Source of the DNA: an uncultured Paracoccaceae bacterium
Lineage (GTDB): Bacteria > Pseudomonadota > Alphaproteobacteria > Rhodobacterales > Rhodobacteraceae
Assembly (NCBI GenBank): GCA_943787785.1
Contig: CALSNT010000017.1
Span: 248,001 to 312,000 of the forward strand
DNA length: 64,000 nucleotides
Reading direction: 5' to 3'
The translations under genes were made by a program, and so were the position numbers. The notes below the pieces were generated by a model, which was given only the letters and a program-made list of their open reading frames with translations, was not told the origin of the DNA and made no database searches. Shown here one piece after another: positions 1 to 6,617 of the stretch. Positions within the stretch are counted from its first letter, which is position 1, and every line of letters begins with the position of its first letter.

Positions 1-706
1 CGCCCGAGATGTTGTTGGTCAGGAAGTAGTTGGTCACGTCGGCCCACCCAACGGTGTAGTCTTCGGTGATGCCTGACCAGGCGATGCCGTCGAGCTCACC
101 CGTTTGCACGGCCACCTCGATGTCTTCCCACGGCAGGTTCACCGGCACGACGCCGAACTGGGAAAGGAAGCGCCCGGCCGTCGGGAATGTAAACACCCGC
201 TTGCCTTCCAGATCGGCCAGTGAGCGGATCGGATCCTTGGTGGCGAAGTGGCAGGGATCCCAAGCACCGGCTGAGATGTGCTTGACGCCGACCTTCGAGT
301 ACTCCGCATCCCAGATCTCGTTCAGCCCGTACTGGTTGAACAGCACCGGCACGTCGAGGCTGTAGCGGCTGCCGAACGGGAAGTAGCCGCCGAACACGGT
401 CACTTCGGTGGGCGAGGCCATCGAGTCATCGTCCGACTGCACCGCGTCGATGGTGCCGCTCTGCATGGCGCGGAACAGCTCGCCCGTTGGGACCAGCTGA
501 TCTGCGAAGAACAGCTCGATGTTCATCCGGTCACCGGCGATCTTGTTGAACATCTCGATGGCCGGAACGATCACCTCGGCGGCCAGCGCCGGGCCGGCAT
601 AGGTCTGCATCCGCCATTTGATCTGGCTTTGCGCCAGCGCGGGCGTGGCCAGCGCGGCGGCAGGTGCCACGGCGGCCCCTGCGATAAACTTGCGTCTTGA
701 GGTCAT
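1..706 (-). CDS. dctP: TRAP transporter substrate-binding protein, DctP family (3' end outside window)
   Basis: Periplasmic solute receptor of a tripartite ATP-independent transporter; it hands its ligand to the DctQM membrane proteins encoded just upstream. I translated it directly: the start codon is at 704-706 and about 235 residues lie inside the window. The N-terminus begins MTSRRKFIAG and continues into an Ala-rich stretch ending ALA, a twin-arginine-like export signal. The mature part has typical DctP features, including PAIEMFNKIAGDRMNIE, the repeated 'GxLDG/GTIDA' pattern and a GGYFPFGSRY segment like that in 2-oxoacid-binding TRAP receptors. The ligand is not readable from this; a carboxylate is expected from the family. 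It lies 92 bp after the VOC gene on the same strand, probably the same operon. The C-terminus is missing because the window ends. Confidence 0.9.
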   Translation of the reverse strand, partial: MTSRRKFIAGAAVAPAAALATPALAQSQIKWRMQTYAGPALAAEVIVPAIEMFNKIAGDRMNIELFFADQLVPTGELFRAMQSGTIDAVQSDDDSMASPTEVTVFGGYFPFGSRYSLDVPVLFNQYGLNEIWDAEYSKVGVKHISAGAWDPCHFATKDPIRSLADLEGKRVFTFPTAGRFLSQFGVVPVNLPWEDIEVAVQTGELDGIAWSGITEDYTVGWADVTNYFLTNNISG

Positions 707-726
707 GTCTGATCCTTTCAGTTGGC

Positions 727-740
727 GGGGCGGATGCCCC
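727..740 (-). other. small intercistronic hairpin before dctP
   Basis: GGGGC and GCCCC arms (727-731 and 736-740) enclose a 4-base loop in the gap between the VOC gene and dctP. No T-run follows on the minus strand, so it is unlikely to be a full terminator. Such hairpins can protect 3' ends and help make receptor mRNA more abundant than permease mRNA; that role is inference. Confidence 0.3.
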
Positions 741-798
741 ATGAAATACCGCTTTGCGGCGTTATTGGCCCCGTCTGTTACGAGGCTTGTCCCCTTTG

Positions 799-1215
799 TT
801 AGGCCACCTGCTGATGCACCTCGATCACATTGCCTTCGGGGTCGTGAAAGAACACCTGATGCCAATCCTTGGAAAAGGCGGTGCCATAGTCGGAATAGGG
901 GATGCCCTCGGCGTCGAGGATGGCGAGGAAGGCGCCAAGGTCGTCTGTGCGGAAGGCGATATGGCCACGCTCAAGGGGGTTGATCACCTGCCCGTTGTGG
1001 AAGGCGATATCCAATGCCCGTTCGGCCAGATGCATCTGCATCCCGCCATCGGTGGCAAAACGGATCTTGCCGTCAAAACCCTTCCCATCCGCAGCCTCGG
1101 TCCTTGGGAACTGTGCGACCGGCATGTCGTCCAGACCAAGCACTTTCGTATAAAAGTCGTGCATCCGGTCGACATCGCCCGAGACGAAATTGATATGGTG
1201 GAAGTCGAGTTTCAT
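799..1215 (-). CDS. VOC-superfamily (glyoxalase/bleomycin-resistance fold) protein
   Basis: 138-residue protein with two beta-alpha-beta-beta-beta modules of the vicinal-oxygen-chelate fold. The first module begins LDFHHINFVSGDVDRMHDFY and the second begins near GHIAFRTDD. His7 near the N-terminus and Glu132 in NVIEVHQ sit where metal ligands lie in glyoxalase-type enzymes, so a metal-dependent lyase, isomerase or dioxygenase activity is plausible; the substrate is unknown. It starts 9 bp after the dctM stop and precedes dctP, so it is embedded in the TRAP operon. This suggests it acts on the imported compound or a breakdown product (inference). Confidence 0.8.
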   Translation of the reverse strand: MKLDFHHINFVSGDVDRMHDFYTKVLGLDDMPVAQFPRTEAADGKGFDGKIRFATDGGMQMHLAERALDIAFHNGQVINPLERGHIAFRTDDLGAFLAILDAEGIPYSDYGTAFSKDWHQVFFHDPEGNVIEVHQQVA

Positions 1216-1224
1216 CGGTTTTCC

Positions 1225-2553
1225 TCAGTTCCCATAGACGGTTTGCGGCAGCCACAGGGCAATCTGCGGGAAGATCATTACCAGCGACAGCGCGGCGGCC
1301 ATGACGAAGACAAACGGGATGATCGAGCGATAGATGTCGATCAGCGTGATCTCCGGCGGGGCCATGGCGCGCATCAGGAACAGGTTATACCCGAACGGCG
1401 GCGTCATGTAGGCGATCTGCGTCGTGATCGTATAAAGCACCCCGTACCAGATCAGATCGAAGCCCAGCACGGCGACCAGCGGCACATAAAGCGGTGCGAC
1501 GATCACCAGCATAGCGGTGTCGTCAAGGAACGTGCCCATCAGAATGAAGCTCAGTTGCATCAGAATCAGGATCATCCACGGACTTAGGCCGAGGCGGTCG
1601 GTGAACAGATCGTCGATGGCATTGACCGCGCCAAGGCCGTCGAACACGGCGCCGAAGCCAAGGGCCGCCAGGATGATCCACATGAACATGCAGGAAATGC
1701 CGAGGGTGTTGCGGACCGAAATCTCGAACACCTCTCGCGTCATCCGGCCCTTGAGGACGGCGGCCAGAAACGCAGCCAGCGCGCCCACCGCGCTGCTTTC
1801 CACGAGGCTGGTCCAGCCGTTCACGAAGGGCACCATCATTACCGCGAAGATGCCCAATGGAAGCAACCCGGCGCGCAGCAGGCGCAGTTTTTCGGCGCGC
1901 GGCATGTCGCGTTCTTCCGGCGGCAGCGCGGGGCCGAGGGCCGGATTGATGCGGCATCGGATCGCGATGTAGAGGATGAACATCCCCGCCATCATCAGAC
2001 CCGGAACAACTCCGGCAAGCCACAATTGCCCCACCGGTTGGCGCGCGATCATCGCATAAAGCACCAGAACGACCGAAGGCGGCACAAGGATACCAAGGCT
2101 CGATCCGGCCTGAATCACACCTGTTACCATCCGTTTGTCGTACCCGCGTTTCAACAACTCCGGCAGAGCAATAGTGGCCCCAATTGCCATGCCCGCAACG
2201 CTTAGCCCGTTCATCGCAGAAATCAGAACCATCAGCAGGATCGTCCCGATAGCGAGGCCTCCACGCAGCGGCCCCATCCAGACGTGGAACATCTTATACA
2301 AATCATCGGCAATCTTGGATTCACTCAGCACGTAGCCCATGAAGATGAACATTGGCAGGGTCAGCAGCGGGAACCATTTCATCAGCTTCATCGCGGCCGA
2401 AAAGCCGATATCGCCGCCGCCGCCGTTTGGGCCCCAAAGCAGCAGTGCTGCGATGACGCCAACGAAACCGATGGCCCCGAACACACGCTGCCCGGTCATC
2501 AGCATCAGCATCATGGTCGCGAACATGATGATGGCGATCCATTCCTGACTCAT
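1225..2553 (-). CDS. dctM: TRAP transporter large permease, DctM subunit
   Basis: 442-residue, very hydrophobic protein with about a dozen membrane segments and the family's conserved elements: WFPLLTLPMFIFMGYVLSES near residue 60, GSSLGILVPPSVVLVLYAMI in the middle, and MTPPFGYNLFLMRA near the C-terminus. DctM is the ion-coupled transport subunit that receives solute from DctP. Its start overlaps the stop of dctQ by 4 bp (ATGA), the usual translational coupling of the two membrane subunits. Length is normal for the family (about 425-450). Confidence 0.95.
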   Translation of the reverse strand: MSQEWIAIIMFATMMLMLMTGQRVFGAIGFVGVIAALLLWGPNGGGGDIGFSAAMKLMKWFPLLTLPMFIFMGYVLSESKIADDLYKMFHVWMGPLRGGLAIGTILLMVLISAMNGLSVAGMAIGATIALPELLKRGYDKRMVTGVIQAGSSLGILVPPSVVLVLYAMIARQPVGQLWLAGVVPGLMMAGMFILYIAIRCRINPALGPALPPEERDMPRAEKLRLLRAGLLPLGIFAVMMVPFVNGWTSLVESSAVGALAAFLAAVLKGRMTREVFEISVRNTLGISCMFMWIILAALGFGAVFDGLGAVNAIDDLFTDRLGLSPWMILILMQLSFILMGTFLDDTAMLVIVAPLYVPLVAVLGFDLIWYGVLYTITTQIAYMTPPFGYNLFLMRAMAPPEITLIDIYRSIIPFVFVMAAALSLVMIFPQIALWLPQTVYGN

Positions 2554-3149
2554 CGGATCGCCACCCCGCGCAGACGCGCGACGTCCTTCAGGAATTCGCT
2601 AATCGCCTGCAGCAACATCAGGAAGAACCCGAAGATCATGATCGACTTGATCGGCCACATGTAAGGACGCCATGAGGTCGCGCTGCGTTCAAGGAAGCCC
2701 AGCTTCTCGGCCGCCGCATCCGGACCGCCCGTGGCAAAGGCCCCGCCAAGCTCTCCGAAGAACTGCAGGGGTTCCTTGCCGAAATATCCTAGCGAATAGG
2801 CGGTAGAGCCAAGGCCACCCCAGAGCAAAACGACCAGATAGAAGATCAGAAAGAAGATCGTGAAGGCGTCGAACCAGGCTTTCCGGTTGTCGTCCCATTC
2901 GCCGTAAAACAGGTCCATCCGCACGTTGGAGCCGAGCTGGATCGAATACGGCCCGCCCAGAATGTAATAGGTGACCATGGCAAACTGCGCCAGCTCCAGC
3001 GTCCAGAGCGATGGGTTGAAGAAGGTCTTGCTGATCGAGGACCACAACAGAATGCCCATCATGACGAAGATGCCGTACATGATGAAACGCCCGACCCGGC
3101 GGTTCAGGCCGTCCACCAGCCAGATATAGCCCAGCAACACTCTAGGCAT
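2550..3149 (-). CDS. dctQ: TRAP transporter small permease, DctQ subunit
   Basis: 199-residue inner-membrane protein with four predicted membrane helices (about residues 20-40, 50-70, 90-115 and 165-190). The second helix region contains ELAQFAMVTYYILGGPYSIQ, typical of DctQ. It pairs with DctM to form the membrane complex. A roughly 45-residue loop between helices 3 and 4 (around GGAFATGGPDAAAEK) makes it longer than the usual 160-180 residues. It overlaps the preceding amidohydrolase gene by 8 bp and dctM by 4 bp, so all are co-transcribed. Confidence 0.9.
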   Translation of the reverse strand: MPRVLLGYIWLVDGLNRRVGRFIMYGIFVMMGILLWSSISKTFFNPSLWTLELAQFAMVTYYILGGPYSIQLGSNVRMDLFYGEWDDNRKAWFDAFTIFFLIFYLVVLLWGGLGSTAYSLGYFGKEPLQFFGELGGAFATGGPDAAAEKLGFLERSATSWRPYMWPIKSIMIFGFFLMLLQAISEFLKDVARLRGVAIR

Positions 3150-3918
3150 GATGCGCCTCGGCGGGTTCGGATTTGGCGAGGTGCGCCAGAGCCTGGGTCA
3201 GGCTGGCAGCAAGGCCGTCGGCAATGCGATTGACCTCGGCTTCACCGATTAGCAGGTCATTGCGCACTTCGATCATCACATGCGGGATACCGCGTGTCAG
3301 GCCGTGAACTTTCAGCGTATGCGTGACGCCGTCTGCGGGGCCGTATGGTTCATTCCGCTCGACGCGCCAGTCGGACAGCGGCCCGGCATTGGCCAGCATC
3401 GCATCGGCCAGTCGCGCATCACTGTCGTGCAGGATTCCAATCTCGACAGCGCGGTGAGCGCCGAAATAGGTGGGCGTAAAGCTGTGAATCGTGACCAGAA
3501 CCGGGGCCGCGAGGGCATCGAGCGTCGAAGAAACGGCGGCGCGAAACGGTTCGTAAAAACGGTCCGAACGCCTGGTCCGATCCGTCTCCGACAGGTCGGC
3601 ATTTCCCGGAACTGAAATCAGCTCGACCTGTGACGGCGTTGCCGCTTCGGATGACAGCGGCCGATTGCAATCATAGAGAAGCCGCGACATGCGCCCGGCC
3701 ACGAGGGTCGCGCCCAGACGGCCAGCTATAGTGCGTGACAAGTCCTCGCCACCGGGGTCCCAGACGGCATGGCTCAACCGATCCTCTTGCTTCAGGCCCA
3801 GCTCATTAAATTCCGCCGGAATGTGGGGCGAGGCATGTTCGCATACCAGAAGAAAAGGCCCGGCTGTGCCCGGATTGATGACCTCAACCACCTGTTCCTG
3901 ATCTTGCGACATGGCCAT
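3142..3918 (-). CDS. N-formylglutamate amidohydrolase family enzyme
   Basis: 258 residues. Family signatures are FLLVCEHASPHIP near residue 25, the DPGGEDLS segment, LLYDCNRPLS and the TIHSF motif near residue 145. Characterised members hydrolyse N-formyl-L-glutamate to glutamate and formate in histidine degradation (HutG), but many homologues act elsewhere and no other hut genes are visible here. It is the first gene of the TRAP operon, so the substrate may be an N-acyl amino acid or related amide taken up by that transporter (inference). The intergenic region upstream is shared with the divergent RpiR-type regulator. Starts at Met1 or Met3 are both possible. Confidence 0.82.
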   Translation of the reverse strand: MAMSQDQEQVVEVINPGTAGPFLLVCEHASPHIPAEFNELGLKQEDRLSHAVWDPGGEDLSRTIAGRLGATLVAGRMSRLLYDCNRPLSSEAATPSQVELISVPGNADLSETDRTRRSDRFYEPFRAAVSSTLDALAAPVLVTIHSFTPTYFGAHRAVEIGILHDSDARLADAMLANAGPLSDWRVERNEPYGPADGVTHTLKVHGLTRGIPHVMIEVRNDLLIGEAEVNRIADGLAASLTQALAHLAKSEPAEAHHA

Positions 3919-3948
3919 CCGGGCCGACTCTCCCCACGGGCTGACAAT

Positions 3949-3977
3949 ATCCTTTCTTGCTGCGCGGTCACTGTCAA
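3949..3977 (-). promoter_or_regulatory. possible sigma70-type promoter of the amidohydrolase-TRAP operon
   Basis: On the minus strand a perfect TTGACA (3972-3977) is followed after 17 bases by AAGGAT (3949-3954), which matches the -10 consensus only at three positions. It lies about 30 bp before the amidohydrolase start, in the 116-bp gap shared with the divergent RpiR gene. Confidence 0.3.
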
Positions 3978-4034
3978 TAAACTTTCAGCGACTGGTCAGC
4001 ACTTACGCTTTATGCCTAAGTTGAAGGCAGAATA

Positions 4035-4922
4035 ATGCGAGTGCTGCCCGTGCCCGATACTTTCCGCACTGTCCGAGATCTGATCCGCGAGGCCTTTGAC
4101 GGGCTGACGACGGCTGAGCGCAAACTGGCTGCATCGCTGTTGGAAAACTACCCCGCCGCCGGGTTGGCTTCGATCACCATCGTCGCAAAAAATGCAGGCG
4201 TTTCAACGCCGACCGTGGCACGGATGGTTCAGAAGCTGGGTTTCAAAGGTTATCCGCAGTTTCACAAGACACTCCGAGATGAGCTTGAAGCGACGCTCTC
4301 CGGGCCGGTAAAAAAGCGGGAAGTCTGGGCCGCCACCGCGCCGGATTCCCACATGCTGAACCGGTTTTCCGAGGCCGTGTTAGGCAACCTGGGGCAGACG
4401 TTTGCGAACCTCGACACCGACGCATTCGACGCCGCCGTGGCCGAGATGTCGCGGGCTGACGGGCACCTCTATGTCGTCGGGGGTCGGGTTACGCGGGCGC
4501 TGGCGGAATATGCCTTCACCCACCTGCAAGCGATCCGTGAGCAGGTGACGCACATGACGTCCTCCGCCGCCACATGGCCACATTACGTGCTGGATATGGG
4601 GCCGGGCGATGTGATTCTGATGTTCGACATCCGCCGCTACGAAACCAACCTGTTGCGACTGGCCGAACTGGCAACCGAGCGCGGCGTCAAAGTCGTGCTG
4701 ATAACCGACCAATGGGCCTCACCCGTTTCGAAAGTCGCGGCTTTTGTTTTCCCCTGCTGGGTGCAGATTCCTTCGGCCTGGGACAGCAACATCGCCACAA
4801 TGATGCTGCTCGAGGCGATGATTGCCGCCGTGCAGGAAGAAAACTGGCCGCGGACCAGCAAGCGCTATGATGAGCTGGAGGAACTGTTCAAACTTACCCG
4901 GATTTTCCGCAAGCCGGGGTGA
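4035..4922 (+). CDS. MurR/RpiR-family transcriptional regulator
   Basis: 295 residues with the two-domain RpiR plan. An N-terminal winged HTH_6 domain (about residues 10-85) carries LTTAERKLAASLLENYP and the recognition helix around VSTPTVARMVQKLGFKGY. A C-terminal SIS sugar-phosphate-binding fold (about 125-265) carries LYVVGGRVTRALAEY and GPGDVILMFDIRRYE. These regulators sense phosphorylated sugars or similar small metabolites. It is divergent from the amidohydrolase-TRAP operon with a 116-bp gap and lies 95 bp before the sulfatase gene, so it probably controls one or both (inference from position). Its ligand is unknown. Confidence 0.88.
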   Translation: MRVLPVPDTFRTVRDLIREAFDGLTTAERKLAASLLENYPAAGLASITIVAKNAGVSTPTVARMVQKLGFKGYPQFHKTLRDELEATLSGPVKKREVWAATAPDSHMLNRFSEAVLGNLGQTFANLDTDAFDAAVAEMSRADGHLYVVGGRVTRALAEYAFTHLQAIREQVTHMTSSAATWPHYVLDMGPGDVILMFDIRRYETNLLRLAELATERGVKVVLITDQWASPVSKVAAFVFPCWVQIPSAWDSNIATMMLLEAMIAAVQEENWPRTSKRYDELEELFKLTRIFRKPG

Positions 4923-4943
4923 AACCGCTAAAAGATGGGCGAC

Positions 4944-4961
4944 TGCATTCTGATTGCATTC
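4944..4961 (+). promoter_or_regulatory. paired TGCATTC direct repeats upstream of the sulfatase gene
   Basis: TGCATTC occurs at 4944-4950 and again at 4955-4961, 11 bases start to start, i.e. about one helical turn. Spacing on one DNA face is typical of regulator half-sites. The pair lies about 57 bp before the sulfatase start. No regulator can be assigned. Confidence 0.25.
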
Positions 4962-5017
4962 ACATGCCATCTCGGGTCTGCGTTGGGCAGGCGACCTCAA
5001 AATAGAATCTGCATACC

Positions 5018-6544
5018 ATGCCAAACGCCCACCCCCGCAACGTAATGTTCATCATCATCGACCAGATGCGCGCCGACCTGCTGCATGGTGCGCTTGCCGA
5101 ACACGTGCCCCTTCCAAACCTGCGCGCCCTGATGGGAGAGGCGGTCAGCTTTACCCGTCATTACTCGGTCGCCAACCCCTGCGGTCCGTCGCGTGCCTCG
5201 ATCCTGACCGGTCAATACGCGATGAACCACCGCTCGGTCAGGAACGGCGCGCCGCTTCGCCACGACACGCCCAACCTTGCCACCGAAATACGCAAAGGCG
5301 GCCATCTGCCGCTGCTGTTCGGCTATACCGATACAACGCTGGACCCAAGACTTCACCAGCCCGTTGACCCGGATCTGCGGACCTATGAGCGGGTCATCCC
5401 CGGCTTCGTTCAGGTGGTAGAAATGGGCGCGGATGAGAGCTTTCCATGGCGCGCCTCACTTGTCGCCAAAGGGTACGATCTTCCCGACTACGCCGATTTC
5501 TATGTGCCGGTCGCAGAAGAAGGCCAACCGCGCCGTGTCGATGATCCAGCGTTCTATCGGGCTGACGACAGCGATACGGCGTTTCTGACAGACGCCTGCC
5601 TGACGCACCTGCGTGCGCGCGGCGGTCGGCCATGGTTTGCACATCTGACCTATATCCGCCCGCATCCGCCACTGGTCGCCCCTGCGCCTTACAATCGGAT
5701 GATCGATCCAGCGACGCTCCCCCTGCCCGACCGTCTGGCGAGCCAGAATGACGAACTGGCGGTGCACCCATTCTTCACCCCGGCAAACGCCGCAGCGCTG
5801 GTGGAGGGCTTTCCTGATCTCTGCAATGATGACGCCACCGTCCAGACCCTACGCGCCATCTACCTCGGGCTTGCCTCTGAAGTGGACGCGCACATCGGGC
5901 GCGTCATCGCATTCCTGAAAGACAGCGGCCAGTGGGACGATACGCTGCTGGTCGTCACCGCGGATCACGCGGAAATGCTTGGGGATCGTCACAGCTGGGG
6001 CAAAATGAGCCCCTATGCGGCGGCCTGGCACACACCTCTGATCATCCGCGATCCTTCACGCGCGACCGCCCATGGCACGCAGTTGGACCAGCCGACTGAG
6101 TCGGTGGATGTAACCCCAACAATCCTCGAATGCCTGGGCCAAACGCCGCCACCGTCGATGGATGGGCGCTCGTTGCTGCCGCTCCTCGACGGGGTGCTGC
6201 CAGACAACTGGCGCACCCATAGCTATTGCGAGCTGGACTTCGGCAATCCCGCCACCCAGACCCGCTGGCAATCCGCCCATGATCTGCATGCCTCGGCGGC
6301 AAACTTTGCGGTGCTGCGAGGGCCGCGTTACACCCTGGTCCACTTCGCCGACACCCTGCCGCCGCTACTGTTTGATGCAGAAGGTGACGGAGAAATGCGC
6401 GATCTGGCGGGCGAGCCTATGATGGCCCCGGTGCTGCTCGAAATGACCCAAAAACTGCTCAGCCACCGGATGTGCAATGCCGATCATACGCTCTCTACCA
6501 CCCAAATCACCGCTGACGGCCCGGTGACTGCGCCGCGCCGGTAG
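5018..6544 (+). CDS. type I sulfatase-family hydrolase, phosphonate-monoester-hydrolase-like
   Basis: 508 residues of the alkaline-phosphatase/sulfatase superfamily. The N-terminal strand and metal site is FIIIDQMRAD (Asp15, Gln16). The maturation motif CGPSR begins at Cys55, the residue converted to formylglycine in type I sulfatases. The C-terminal metal site is VVTADHAEMLGDRHSWGK. The Asp-Gln pair in place of Asp-Asp and the length of about 510 residues resemble rhizobial phosphonate monoester hydrolases, promiscuous enzymes that cleave phosphonate, phosphate and sulfate esters. It has no signal peptide, so it acts in the cytoplasm. It follows the RpiR regulator on the same strand. Arylsulfatase or choline-sulfatase-like activity are the alternatives. 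Confidence 0.85.
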   Translation: MPNAHPRNVMFIIIDQMRADLLHGALAEHVPLPNLRALMGEAVSFTRHYSVANPCGPSRASILTGQYAMNHRSVRNGAPLRHDTPNLATEIRKGGHLPLLFGYTDTTLDPRLHQPVDPDLRTYERVIPGFVQVVEMGADESFPWRASLVAKGYDLPDYADFYVPVAEEGQPRRVDDPAFYRADDSDTAFLTDACLTHLRARGGRPWFAHLTYIRPHPPLVAPAPYNRMIDPATLPLPDRLASQNDELAVHPFFTPANAAALVEGFPDLCNDDATVQTLRAIYLGLASEVDAHIGRVIAFLKDSGQWDDTLLVVTADHAEMLGDRHSWGKMSPYAAAWHTPLIIRDPSRATAHGTQLDQPTESVDVTPTILECLGQTPPPSMDGRSLLPLLDGVLPDNWRTHSYCELDFGNPATQTRWQSAHDLHASAANFAVLRGPRYTLVHFADTLPPLLFDAEGDGEMRDLAGEPMMAPVLLEMTQKLLSHRMCNADHTLSTTQITADGPVTAPRR

Positions 6545-6558
6545 GCGCGACCGACACG

Positions 6559-6588
6559 AAAACGCGCAGGGCAATCGAACCCTGCGCG
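6559..6588 (-). terminator. hairpin terminator between convergent genes
   Basis: A perfect 9-bp stem (CGCGCAGGG at 6563-6571, CCCTGCGCG at 6580-6588) has an 8-base loop. On the minus strand it is followed by TTTTCG, fitting a Rho-independent terminator for the gene ending at 6618. It may also stop transcription from the sulfatase gene ending at 6544, though with no T-run on that side. Confidence 0.7.
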
Positions 6589-6617
6589 CCAGTTCAACTG
6601 CTCCCTGGAGCCGGTCG

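Noticed and set aside
4035-4922. Assigning the regulator to MurR specifically.
   Set aside because: No mur catabolic genes are present; the domain plan supports only the broad RpiR family.
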